From JAGTJU01 sp038257535 (lineage in GTDB: Bacteria > Myxococcota_A > Polyangia > Fen-1088), in NCBI GenBank assembly GCA_038257535.1, contig JBBSJE010000052.1:1-32682 (forward strand): a stretch of DNA of 32,682 nt, written 5' to 3'. The translations under genes and the position numbers were made by a program. The notes below the pieces were generated by a model. The model was not told where the DNA came from. It made no database searches and saw nothing but the letters and a program-made list of their open reading frames with translations. Shown here one piece after another: positions 1-8,131 of this stretch; within the stretch, counting starts at the first letter, position 1; each line of letters opens with the position of its first letter.

Positions 1-789
1 ACCGGCGCGCCCGTTGGCGTGGGCGTGGCCGTGGGCTGCGCCGCGGAGCTGATCCACAGCGCCACGCTGTTTCATGATGACGTGGTCGATGACGGGCGTG
101 TGCGCCGCGGCCGCCCCGCCGCACGCATGGTGTTCGGCAACGGCATCGTGGTTTTGGTGGGAGATTTTTGCTTGGCCCGCGCGCTGCAAATTGCGGCCGG
201 CACGGGGCATCTGCCGGTGATTCAATCGTTGGCCGCCACCGTCACCGAGATGGCCGAAGGCGAAGTGGCGCAGCTTGAACGCGCCGGCAACGTAGAGGCC
301 ACCATTGACGGTTACCTTGACGTCATCGATCGCAAAACCGGATCGCTCATCGCTTGGTGCGCTTGCGTGGGCAACGTGTTGGCGCCTCCGGGCTTGGCCG
401 CCATGACCACGTACGGGCGCGCGGTGGGGCGTGCGTTTCAAATCGCCGACGACATTCTGGATTGCGCCGTGGATGAGCACACAGCTGGCAAGTCCGTGGG
501 CCAAGACCTCATCGAAGGCAAATTGACGCTACCCGTACTGCTGGCCGCCGAGCGGGATCCAAGGATTCGACAAGCTGTGCGAACGCACATGACCGACATG
601 GGCGTTTCGGCCGAAGCCGCCCCCAAGATCTTGCGCTTGGTGCACAACGCGGGCGGCGTTGAGGCGGCCCGCGAACAAGCGCGCGATCTCGTGAAGCAAG
701 CCTGTCACGCTTTGGAGACTTTGCCCCAGAGCCCCTACCGCTCAGCTTTGGCTGCCTTGGCGAAGTTGACCGTAGAACGGGTGGTGTGA
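1..789 (+). CDS. Polyprenyl diphosphate synthase, 5' partial
   Basis: The reading frame is open from base 1, so the N-terminus lies outside the window. It is a trans-isoprenyl diphosphate synthase, which condenses isopentenyl diphosphate units onto an allylic primer to make the long side chain of a quinone. The first Asp-rich motif (HDDVVDDGRVRRGRPA) is near residues 24-39 of the visible part. The second, FQIADDILD, is near residues 146-154. The spacing and the all-alpha composition fit the HepT/IspB group. It is the first visible gene of a menaquinone operon, and its stop overlaps the next start by four bases (GTGA), so it most likely supplies the menaquinone tail. Chain length (heptaprenyl or octaprenyl) cannot be read from what is visible. 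Confidence 0.93.
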   Translation, partial: TGAPVGVGVAVGCAAELIHSATLFHDDVVDDGRVRRGRPAARMVFGNGIVVLVGDFCLARALQIAAGTGHLPVIQSLAATVTEMAEGEVAQLERAGNVEATIDGYLDVIDRKTGSLIAWCACVGNVLAPPGLAAMTTYGRAVGRAFQIADDILDCAVDEHTAGKSVGQDLIEGKLTLPVLLAAERDPRIRQAVRTHMTDMGVSAEAAPKILRLVHNAGGVEAAREQARDLVKQACHALETLPQSPYRSALAALAKLTVERVV

Positions 790-1517
790 TCGTGCCTTCA
801 GCATCACAACCCGTTGCCGAACCGCTTGCGGCCCACACCAACGTGCGCGGCATGTTCGACCGCATCGCGGGCCGCTACGACCGCGCCAACCGCGTGATGT
901 CGGCGGGGGTGGACAAACGCTGGCGCAAAGCCGCGCTGGCACCCTTGCTGCAAACGGCAGGCGAATCACCTTGCATCTTAGACCTGGGCGCCGGCACCTT
1001 GGACGGCGCGCTAGAGATTGTGCGCAAGGCGCCGGGTGCGCGCGTGGCCGCGGCAGATTTTTCACAAGCAATGTTGCGGGTGGGCACGCACAAACTGGCA
1101 AGCGCTGGCAACCGCATCGCCCCGCACGCGGCTGACGGTCATCGCCTGCCCTACAAAACCGCGGCGTTCGACGGCATTTTCACCGCCTTTTGCGTGCGCA
1201 ACTTGGTGCATCGGTCGGTGGCCTTCGCTGAACTGCGGCGTGTTCTTAAGCCCGGAGCCAGCTTGGTGGTGTTGGAATTTTTTCGCCCAGAACACACCCG
1301 CTGGTTCTTCGACGGACTTTACAACAAGCACGTGCTTCCGCTGGTGGGCTGGGCGATTTCGGGCGACCGCGACGCGTACCGGTACCTGCCCGATTCCATA
1401 GCCGCGTTTGCAAGCCGCGCGCAAGTGGAAGACGAATTGCGGGCGGCCGGCTTCGCGGATGTGAGCGGACGCGACCTCTTCCCCGCCGGCGTGGCTTCGT
1501 TGGTGGTGGCTCAATGA
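786..1517 (+). CDS. ubiE: Demethylmenaquinone methyltransferase (MenG/UbiE family)
   Basis: This is a class I SAM-dependent methyltransferase of 243 residues that C-methylates demethylmenaquinone in the last step of menaquinone synthesis. The family signature MFDRIAGRYDRANRVMSAG lies at about residues 24-42, followed by a conserved D-RWR segment. The SAM motif I is LDLGAGTLDGAL, in which the last glycine usual in GxGxG is leucine. Later family blocks AFCVRNL and ELRRVLKPG are present. The GTG start at 786 overlaps the upstream stop (GTGA); a second GTG at 792 is possible. The 3' end overlaps the next gene (ATGA). Because the pathway here is futalosine-type, the substrate is inferred to be demethylmenaquinone rather than a ubiquinone precursor. 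Confidence 0.9.
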   Translation: MIVPSASQPVAEPLAAHTNVRGMFDRIAGRYDRANRVMSAGVDKRWRKAALAPLLQTAGESPCILDLGAGTLDGALEIVRKAPGARVAAADFSQAMLRVGTHKLASAGNRIAPHAADGHRLPYKTAAFDGIFTAFCVRNLVHRSVAFAELRRVLKPGASLVVLEFFRPEHTRWFFDGLYNKHVLPLVGWAISGDRDAYRYLPDSIAAFASRAQVEDELRAAGFADVSGRDLFPAGVASLVVAQ

Positions 1518-2113
1518 CGGCGCCTTTGCGCAAGATTGTTGTGGCCGTGGGCGGCGCCTCGGGTTCCATTTACGCGCAACGCTTGTTGGCAAGCTTGGCC
1601 GCGCTACGTGATCAGGGGCAGCCGCTTGAGGTGGCCGTGTGTTTTTCGGGCGCCGGCGAGCAGGTTTGGCGCCACGAAATCGGCGAAGCGCCCGTGCTGC
1701 CGTTTCGGCGCTACGATCTTCGCGATTTTCACGCGCCGTTTGCCTCGGGCTCGGCCGGCTGGGACGCCATGGTGGTGGTGCCCTGCTCATCAGGCGGCTT
1801 GGCGCGCATCGCGCACGGCATCTCCGATGATCTCATCGGCCGCGCTGCCGATGTGATGCTGAAAGAACGACGACCGTTGGTGCTGGTGTTTCGCGAAACG
1901 CCGCTGTCGCTGGTGCATCTGGAAAACATGGTGGCCGCCACGCGCGCGGGCGCTTTGGTGTTGCCGGCTTGTCCTTCTTTCTACAGCCACCCCACGTCAA
2001 TCGACGCCATCGTCGACACCGTTAATGCCCGCGTGTTGGATCACTTGGGCGTGCGCAACGCTTTGATGCCCCGGTGGGGCGAGTCCACCGCCTCTGAAGG
2101 AGCCTCGTCTTGA
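1514..2113 (+). CDS. ubiX: UbiX-type flavin prenyltransferase
   Basis: This 199-residue protein matches the UbiX/Pad1 flavoprotein family, which prenylates FMN to make the cofactor of UbiD-type decarboxylases. The N-terminal nucleotide-binding loop VVAVGGASGSIYAQRLL, the VVVPCSSGGLARIAHGISDDLIGRAADVML block and the C-terminal RETPLSLVHLENM and PACPSFYSHP segments are all family hallmarks. It sits among futalosine-pathway genes, where UbiX- and UbiD-like proteins have been proposed to decarboxylate the 1,4-dihydroxy-6-naphthoate intermediate; by that reasoning it would be the MqnM-type protein. No UbiD partner gene is visible in the window. Start ATG overlaps the previous stop (ATGA). Confidence 0.92.
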   Translation: MTAPLRKIVVAVGGASGSIYAQRLLASLAALRDQGQPLEVAVCFSGAGEQVWRHEIGEAPVLPFRRYDLRDFHAPFASGSAGWDAMVVVPCSSGGLARIAHGISDDLIGRAADVMLKERRPLVLVFRETPLSLVHLENMVAATRAGALVLPACPSFYSHPTSIDAIVDTVNARVLDHLGVRNALMPRWGESTASEGASS

Positions 2114-2850
2114 TCGAATCTGAAAGCCTGGTTGCCGCGACCCTGCCAACCCATCCGTTGCCGTTTGTAGGACCGGACTTGTTCACGTCCGCGCGCGCGG
2201 CCAACGCTGTACGCCACACGTTGTCAGCGGATCGCTGCGTGTTTTCGCGCTCGCGGCGGTTGCTGCCCACGGGAACATGGTATGGCCCTAAAGACGCGGC
2301 AGACGCGTATGTCGAAGACATCGACGTGGCTGCGCTGGGGGGACTGGAAGCCGCGATGGGCGTAGGTGTGCGCGCATGGGTGGGCAGCAACTTGTCTCAA
2401 CTCGCGCAGGCCCACGCCTTGGGTCTACGCACCTTCTTGCGGTTGCTCTACAACGCAGGCGAGGACACCGCCACGCGGCTCGAAAAGCTGGCGCAGGTGA
2501 AGGCCGCGGTGAATGAGGGTCTGATCACCGCCGCCGTAGTGCCAACGCCTACCGATGAACCCATGGGGCTCGACACCTTGGCGTTCTTTGCGCAATGCCG
2601 CCTGCAACTGCCCGCCGTGGCGCTTGCGGCCGACTTTTCCCGCTTGGGACACCGATTGGCGCAAATGGCTTTGGGCTTCGGCGCCAACGAATTGTTTGGC
2701 CCCATCGTGGCCGAGCGGGCGCTGCGCGTGGGCGAAAACGCCAACAACCCAGCGCTCACGCGCAAAGAAGCCGCGGTGTTCATCAAAGGCGCCAGCCTGG
2801 TGCCTTTTGAACGCCTGGCCGGGGGCCGTTTGGAAGAGGTCACAGTATGA
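2110..2850 (+). CDS. MqnE/MqnC-like protein lacking the radical SAM cysteine motif
   Basis: This 246-residue product looks like a shortened, catalytically inactive relative of its neighbour MqnE. Near residues 31-47 ANAVRHTLSADRCVFSR lines up by eye with ANGVRERLHGDRTYFNR just before the cluster-binding cysteines of MqnE. The CX3CX2C motif is absent; the protein has only two cysteines (C43 and one near residue 164). The C-terminal half again follows MqnE/MqnC: a G-LR segment in place of GLRSNCTMLYGH, then MALGFGANELFGPIV (GFGANE at 189-194) matching the WFGANDLDG block. About 140 residues of the central barrel are missing. The TTG start is supported by AAGGAG at 2097-2102 and overlaps the ubiX stop (TTGA). 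Function is unknown; a structural partner of MqnE or MqnC is inference. Confidence 0.8.
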   Translation: MIESESLVAATLPTHPLPFVGPDLFTSARAANAVRHTLSADRCVFSRSRRLLPTGTWYGPKDAADAYVEDIDVAALGGLEAAMGVGVRAWVGSNLSQLAQAHALGLRTFLRLLYNAGEDTATRLEKLAQVKAAVNEGLITAAVVPTPTDEPMGLDTLAFFAQCRLQLPAVALAADFSRLGHRLAQMALGFGANELFGPIVAERALRVGENANNPALTRKEAAVFIKGASLVPFERLAGGRLEEVTV

Positions 2851-4001
2851 CGGCACCACTGGAGCGCATCGCAGAGAAGCTTCAGGCGGCCGAGCCGCTT
2901 AGCTTTGATGACGGCATGGAGCTGTTCACCCATCGCAATTTGCTGGACGTGGCCAACTTGGCCAACGGTGTCCGGGAGCGTCTGCACGGCGACCGTACGT
3001 ACTTCAACCGCAACTTTCACATCAACGCCACCAACGTTTGCGTGGCCAGCTGCCGCTTTTGTTCGTTTGCGCGTTTGGAAGAAGGCAGTCCCTCGGCGCA
3101 AACGCTGACCCATGAAGAAGCCTGGCAGAAACTGCAGCGGCGCGTGGATGCGGGCGAGCCTGTGACCGAGATCCACATCGTGAACGGCCTTCATCCTGGC
3201 TTGCCGTTTTCGTACTACACAGAGCTTTTGGCGGGGCTTAAACGCATCAAGCCCAACATTCACCTCAAAGCCTTCACCGCCGTTGAACTGCACTACTACC
3301 ACCAGCGCTATGGCATGCCGGTGGAAGAGGTTTTGCAGCAACTGCACGCCGCAGGCCTGGATTCATTGCCTGGCGGCGGTGCAGAAATCTTTGCGCCCCG
3401 CGTGCGCAAGAAGATCTGCGACGACAAATGCAACGCCGACGAGTGGCTGAACATTCATCGCATCGCCCACAACATGGGACTGCGATCAAATTGCACCATG
3501 CTCTACGGGCACATCGAAACGCTGGAGGAGCGTGTTGATCACATGCTGCGCTTGCGTGCCCTGCAGGACGAAACCGGCGGGTTCCAAACCTTCATCCCGT
3601 TGGCGTTTCATCCCGATAACAACGCCATGATGAAGCTGCCGGGGCCCACCGGTGTTGAAGATCTGCGCACCTACGCGGTGGCGCGTCTGCTGCTTCACAA
3701 CATCCCGCACATCAAAGCCTATTGGGTGATGTTGGGGATCAAAACCGCACAGACGGCTTTGTGGTTCGGCGCCAACGATCTCGACGGCACCGTGCAGGAA
3801 GAAAAGATTTATCACATGGCGGGCGCCGAAACGCCGCAGACCTTGGCACCTGACGAGATCATTCGTTTGATCGTCAACGCGGGGCGCGCGCCCGTGGAAC
3901 GCGACACGCTTTACAACGTGATCGCCGAAGGCGATGCCCTGCTGCCGAAAACGCCGTTTCGTCGCAACGTGAACAAACGCTCGCTGGAGGTGATGCCATG
4001 A
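2847..4001 (+). CDS. mqnE: Aminofutalosine synthase (radical SAM)
   Basis: This 384-residue radical SAM enzyme joins the MqnA product 3-[(1-carboxyvinyl)oxy]benzoate to SAM-derived adenosine, giving aminofutalosine. The [4Fe-4S] ligands are C65, C69 and C72 in NVCVASCRFCSF. The family blocks FTAVELHYY, GLDSLPGGGAEIF, SNCTMLYGHIE, ALQDETGGFQTFIPLAFHP and WFGANDLDGT (about 306-315) are all present and the length is usual. It is assigned to MqnE rather than MqnC because the cysteine segment begins FHINATNVC and the distal block is IPLAFHPDN, while the clear MqnC sequence follows in the next gene. Start and stop overlap the neighbouring genes by four bases (ATGA on both sides). Confidence 0.93.
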   Translation: MTAPLERIAEKLQAAEPLSFDDGMELFTHRNLLDVANLANGVRERLHGDRTYFNRNFHINATNVCVASCRFCSFARLEEGSPSAQTLTHEEAWQKLQRRVDAGEPVTEIHIVNGLHPGLPFSYYTELLAGLKRIKPNIHLKAFTAVELHYYHQRYGMPVEEVLQQLHAAGLDSLPGGGAEIFAPRVRKKICDDKCNADEWLNIHRIAHNMGLRSNCTMLYGHIETLEERVDHMLRLRALQDETGGFQTFIPLAFHPDNNAMMKLPGPTGVEDLRTYAVARLLLHNIPHIKAYWVMLGIKTAQTALWFGANDLDGTVQEEKIYHMAGAETPQTLAPDEIIRLIVNAGRAPVERDTLYNVIAEGDALLPKTPFRRNVNKRSLEVMP

Positions 4002-5956
4002 AGAAGCTGCGCTTGGCGGCGGTGTCCTTCTTGAACGCCCGCCCGATCACGTACGCCCTCGAGCGCGGCCTGGGCCGCATGGGCGAGCGCTTCGAGCTGC
4101 GCTACGAACTGCCTTCCCGCTGCGCGGACTTGCTGGACGCCGGTGAGGTTGATTTGGCGCTGTTGCCCACGGCGTCCTACGCCAGTCTCCCGGGCGAATT
4201 GCGCGTGGTTCCGGGTGTGGCTGTGGCCGGCAAAGGCCCTGTGCGCACTGTGCTGTTGGTGGGGCAGGTGCCGTGGGAGCAAATGCAAATCATTGGCACC
4301 GACTCGGCTTCACGCACGTCGGTGGCGCTGGTGCAATTGCTCACGCAGCAGCGTGGCTGCCAGCCCAGCTTCGAGATCACGCCCCACGAACACATCATGG
4401 ACACCGTGCAAGGCACGCGGGGTGCGCTAATGATTGGTGACCCTGCGTTCGTGGCCGCGGAGCGATTTGCTTACGTTTACGACCTGGGCGAACAATGGTC
4501 TCGCTGGGTTGGTTTGCCGTTTGTGTACGCCGTGTGGGCCGGACGTCCAGGCGCCGTTGACGGGGAGGCGGTGCAACTGCTCAAAGACAGCTTGCGCCAG
4601 GGTCTACAACACCGCGCCGAGGTCGCGCGTGGTTGGGCAGAGAATTCGCATCTTTCGCCCGAGGTGTGCGAGGCGTACCTGCAACACAACATTCGCTATC
4701 AACTGGGCGCCGAGGAGCTTTCAGGCGCCACGGCGTTTTTCAGCCGCGCTCACGCCGCGGGTCTGTTGCCGCGCAATGTGCCCTTCCGCTTTTTTGACGA
4801 CGGCCGTGCCGAGAAGCCCATCACCACGGTGCGCACGGCGGCGCCTTTGGTTGTGCCCCGCACGGGCATCGACCATCCCGCCAAATCGATCGACAGTTTA
4901 TTGTCTGATGCGGCCGCCGGGCAGCGCTTGGGCTACGACGACGCGCTTCGTTTGTACGAGAAGGCCCCCACCTTGGGATTGGGCGCCGCCGCCGATCTGC
5001 GCCGGCAAGCTCTGCACGGCGACGGTGTGGTGACGTACATCATCGATCGCAACGTGAACTACACGAATGTGTGCATCACACGCTGCAAGTTCTGCAACTT
5101 CTACCGTCCCCCGGGACGCGATGATGGCTACACGCTTTCCAAAGAAGTCTTGGCGCAAAAGCTACAGGAAACCGTAGATCTGCAAGGTGTGCAGATCCTG
5201 CTGCAAGGCGGGTTGAACCCTGATTTGCCTTTGGCTTACTACGAAGACTTGTTTCGTTGGATGAAGGCCAACTATCCCCTGGCCATCCATGGTCTTTCGC
5301 CCGAAGAAATTCGCTACATCGCCGAGCTTGAGAACATGTCTCTGCGAGGCGTGATCGAGCGCTTGGTGGCGGCGGGCCTCGATTCCATTCCCGGCGGCGG
5401 CGCCGAGATCCTGGACGACGAAATCCGCGAGCGCATCTCACCACTCAAGTGTTCAACCGAGACCTGGCTGGAGGTGATGCGGCAAGCGCATGGTTTGGGT
5501 TTGCGCACCACCGCGTCGATGGTGTTTGGCTTTGGCGAAACGCCCGCGCACATTGTGAATCACCTGGAGCACCTGCGGGCCCTGCAAGATGAAACCGCAG
5601 GTTTCACGGCATTCATTTGTTGGCCGTTTCAGGCCGAAGGCACACGCCTGAAGCTCAAAGACGACACCACGGCCATGCGCTACTTGCGGGTGTTTGCGCT
5701 GTCGCGGCTGTTTCTCGACAACTTCCCCAGCTTGCAGGTTTCGTGGCCCACCATGGGGCCGGAAGTGGGGCAAGTGGCGCTGCGCTTTGGCGGCAACGAC
5801 TTCGGCAGCGCCATGATTGAGGAAAACGTGGTTTCGCAAGCGGGCGCGGTGTTCAAACTTTCGGCGCAAGACATCGAGCGCTATGTGCGGCAAGCGGGAT
5901 TTGCGCCGCGCCGTCGCAACATGCGCTACGAGCTCTTGCCTTCGGGTCGGCAATAA
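3998..5956 (+). CDS. mqnA-mqnC: MqnA-MqnC fusion: chorismate dehydratase plus cyclic dehypoxanthine futalosine synthase
   Basis: One uninterrupted frame of 652 residues carries two futalosine-pathway enzymes. Residues 1 to about 270 are MqnA, the periplasmic-binding-protein-like chorismate dehydratase, with the N-terminal AAVSFLNARPITYAL, VDLALLPTASYAS and ALMIGDPAF blocks. A linker of roughly 20-30 residues (ending near VPRTGIDHP) leads to MqnC, the radical SAM enzyme that cyclises dehypoxanthine futalosine. Its cluster cysteines are C359, C363 and C366 in NVCITRCKFCNFYR, with QILLQGGLNPDLP, GLDSIPGGGAEIL and WPFQAEGT downstream. Both halves look complete. The two enzymes act at non-consecutive steps (first and fourth), so the fusion is not simple channelling. 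The ATG overlaps the mqnE stop. I found no stop codon or frame change between the domains. Confidence 0.92.
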   Translation: MKKLRLAAVSFLNARPITYALERGLGRMGERFELRYELPSRCADLLDAGEVDLALLPTASYASLPGELRVVPGVAVAGKGPVRTVLLVGQVPWEQMQIIGTDSASRTSVALVQLLTQQRGCQPSFEITPHEHIMDTVQGTRGALMIGDPAFVAAERFAYVYDLGEQWSRWVGLPFVYAVWAGRPGAVDGEAVQLLKDSLRQGLQHRAEVARGWAENSHLSPEVCEAYLQHNIRYQLGAEELSGATAFFSRAHAAGLLPRNVPFRFFDDGRAEKPITTVRTAAPLVVPRTGIDHPAKSIDSLLSDAAAGQRLGYDDALRLYEKAPTLGLGAAADLRRQALHGDGVVTYIIDRNVNYTNVCITRCKFCNFYRPPGRDDGYTLSKEVLAQKLQETVDLQGVQILLQGGLNPDLPLAYYEDLFRWMKANYPLAIHGLSPEEIRYIAELENMSLRGVIERLVAAGLDSIPGGGAEILDDEIRERISPLKCSTETWLEVMRQAHGLGLRTTASMVFGFGETPAHIVNHLEHLRALQDETAGFTAFICWPFQAEGTRLKLKDDTTAMRYLRVFALSRLFLDNFPSLQVSWPTMGPEVGQVALRFGGNDFGSAMIEENVVSQAGAVFKLSAQDIERYVRQAGFAPRRRNMRYELLPSGRQ

Positions 5957-5969
5957 CGGAGCGCGCGCG

Positions 5970-7202
5970 GTGGGCCCCGTCATACACAGCGCGGATTGGG
6001 TGGTGCCCGTGGCCACCCCGCCCCTGCGCGACGGCGCTGTGTGTGTGGACCAGACGGGCACCATCCTTGCGGTGGGCGCGGCGGACGAGCTGCTTCGTGC
6101 GTTTCCTGATGCCACCCATCAGCACACGCCAGGCACACTGCTGCCGGCGCTCGTCAACGCGCACACGCACATCGAACTTTCCGCGCTGGCGCAACGGGTG
6201 CCAGGCGGCGATGACCTTGTGGCTTGGGTCGGGCGCTTGATGCGTGCCACCGCCGAGGTGTCTGACGATGAACGGCTGGCATCTGCCCAGTCGGCCGTGG
6301 CGTCGCTGTGGCAACTGGGCACAGCCGCTGTGGGCGATGTGGGCAATCAACTGGTGTCGCCCCAGGCGCTGGGCACGCGCCCGCTGCAAGGCAGTTTCTT
6401 CCACGAGATCTTGGGAAGCCAAGACAAACCCGGTGGCAACGCTTTGGCGACGGCGCGCGAAGGGTTTGCGGCCATGGCAAAGGCCGGCACGTGGCCCGCG
6501 GGTTTTGCTTACGTACAGGCGCCACATGCCCCCTACTCTGCCAGCGCTGATCTGCTCAAGCGGCTGTTTCGCGCCGCCGCTTCAGAAGGCCAAGCCACAA
6601 GCTTGCATGTGGCTGAAGATAAGCAAGAGTTGGAGCTGCTCTTACGCGGGGAAGGTGCGTGGTGCGAGGTGCTCACGCGGCTGGGTGTGGATCCACAAAC
6701 GCGCGCGCCAGGCCTTGGGCCGCTCCCCTACCTTCAAAGCCTGGGCGCATTCGCGGGGGAGGCCCCGCCGCTGCTTGTGCATATGTGCCACGCGGGTGCC
6801 GAAGATCTTCGCGTGGCCGCGGCCCACAAGACCACAGCCGTGCTGTGCGTGCGCTCAAACCTGCACATCACCAATCAACTGCCGAACGTGCCGGCATTGT
6901 TGCAAGCAGGCGTGCCCTTGGCCTTGGGCACAGACAGCCTGGCCTCGAACACATCGCTTTCGCTTTGGGACGAGATGGCCGCCCTGGCCAATCGCTTCGC
7001 GCATGTTCCCGCATCCGTGTGGCTTACGGCCGCAACCACAGGCGGCGCCCACGCATTGCAACGCCCCCACCTTGGTGCGCTTGTGCCGGGCAAGTCGCCA
7101 GGATTGATCGCGGTCGATCTGAGAGATGCAGAGCCGATTGCCGCCTTGGTGCACGCCCGCCCGGCCAACGTCACCTGGATCGTGGAGCCCTCCCCAACAT
7201 GA
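5970..7202 (+). CDS. mqnX: Amidohydrolase, probable aminofutalosine deaminase (MqnX type)
   Basis: This is a 410-residue metal-dependent amidohydrolase of the SsnA/TrzN/adenosine-deaminase-like group. Metal and catalytic residues visible are H65 and H67 (NAHTHIELS), H213 with E216 (SLHVAED) and D322 (GTDSLAS). In the MqnX branch of the futalosine pathway an enzyme of this family converts aminofutalosine to futalosine. The position between mqnA-mqnC and the prenyltransferase gene supports that substrate. The GTG start at 5970 is chosen because GGAG (5958-5961) lies 8 bases upstream, and because a longer in-frame start would run back into mqnC. The 3' end overlaps ubiA (ATGA). A different adenosine-type substrate cannot be excluded from sequence alone. 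Confidence 0.85.
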   Translation: MGPVIHSADWVVPVATPPLRDGAVCVDQTGTILAVGAADELLRAFPDATHQHTPGTLLPALVNAHTHIELSALAQRVPGGDDLVAWVGRLMRATAEVSDDERLASAQSAVASLWQLGTAAVGDVGNQLVSPQALGTRPLQGSFFHEILGSQDKPGGNALATAREGFAAMAKAGTWPAGFAYVQAPHAPYSASADLLKRLFRAAASEGQATSLHVAEDKQELELLLRGEGAWCEVLTRLGVDPQTRAPGLGPLPYLQSLGAFAGEAPPLLVHMCHAGAEDLRVAAAHKTTAVLCVRSNLHITNQLPNVPALLQAGVPLALGTDSLASNTSLSLWDEMAALANRFAHVPASVWLTAATTGGAHALQRPHLGALVPGKSPGLIAVDLRDAEPIAALVHARPANVTWIVEPSPT

Positions 7203-8131
7203 CATCGCCTTCCCAAAGCGCCTCGTCCTTGTCGCGCCTGCACCCAGCCCCTGCTGCTGCGCAACCCGCAAAGTCATGGGTGCAACAGCTGCTCACGTTT
7301 GGGCGCATGGTCAAGTTCAGCCACACGATCTTTGCGCTGCCGTTTGCGTTGGCCGCCGCCGCCATCGCCGCGCGCGATCAGCGCCTCTCGTGGGATCGCG
7401 TGCTTGCCATTGTGGTGGCCATGGCGGGCGCGCGCACAGCGGCCATGGGCTTCAACCGCGTGGTGGATCGACGCATCGACGCGCACAACCCACGCACCGC
7501 CTCACGCGAGATCCCCAGCGGCAAGGTGCCCGTGAAAACCGCGGTGGCGCTGGTGCTGCTGTCATCGGCTGTATTTGTGGCGGCCGCGGCGTATCTAGGC
7601 CCTCTGTGCTTATTGCTTTCGCCAGTGGCCCTCGCTTTGGTGCTCGGGTACTCGTACACCAAACGCTTCACGTGGCTGTGCCATGTGTTCCTGGGCTTTG
7701 CGATTGCCGCCGGCCCTGCGGGCGCATGGATTGCTGTTACGGGCAGCTTAACGTCGCCCGCCTTATGGCTGGTGTTGGCCGTCACCACGTGGATTGGGGG
7801 CTTCGACATTCTCTACGCGCTTGCGGATCGTGATTTCGACAGCCAAGCGAAACTGCATTCGATCCCAGCGCGCTTTGGCATCACGCGATCGCTGATCATC
7901 TCCGCCTTGCTTCACGTGGTTACGGTGGCGGCTTTGATACAAACCGGGTTCGCAGCCAACTTGGGCGCGATTTACTTCGCAGGCGTGGCTTTGATTGCGG
8001 CCATTTTGGTGTGGGAGCACAGCCTTGTGCGACCGAACGACCTATCCCGCTTGAACATGGCGTTTTTTAGCCTGAATGGCTACGTGTCGGTGGCGTTCTT
8101 GCTGGCCACCCTCACCGATCTTTGGTTCTAA
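7199..8131 (+). CDS. ubiA: UbiA-family prenyltransferase (probable MqnP)
   Basis: This 310-residue integral membrane prenyltransferase attaches the polyprenyl chain to an aromatic acceptor. The two Asp-rich motifs are NRVVDRRID (N86, D90, D94) and D203 with the following DRDFD (210-214), which bind the Mg-diphosphate. Several hydrophobic helices follow, as in all UbiA proteins. RMVKFSHTIFALPFAL near residues 36-51 and NPRTASREIPSG are typical of the 4-hydroxybenzoate/MqnP subgroup. In this operon the acceptor is inferred to be the dihydroxynaphthoate product of the futalosine pathway. The start is the ATG overlapping the mqnX stop; the frame stays open further upstream but that part lies within mqnX. 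The stop overlaps the convergent outer-membrane protein gene by four bases. Confidence 0.9.
   Translation: MTSPSQSASSLSRLHPAPAAAQPAKSWVQQLLTFGRMVKFSHTIFALPFALAAAAIAARDQRLSWDRVLAIVVAMAGARTAAMGFNRVVDRRIDAHNPRTASREIPSGKVPVKTAVALVLLSSAVFVAAAAYLGPLCLLLSPVALALVLGYSYTKRFTWLCHVFLGFAIAAGPAGAWIAVTGSLTSPALWLVLAVTTWIGGFDILYALADRDFDSQAKLHSIPARFGITRSLIISALLHVVTVAALIQTGFAANLGAIYFAGVALIAAILVWEHSLVRPNDLSRLNMAFFSLNGYVSVAFLLATLTDLWF

Noticed and set aside
6659..7198. Long upstream extension of the UbiA frame
   Set aside because: It lies entirely within mqnX in another frame. The UbiA protein begins at the overlapping ATG 7199.
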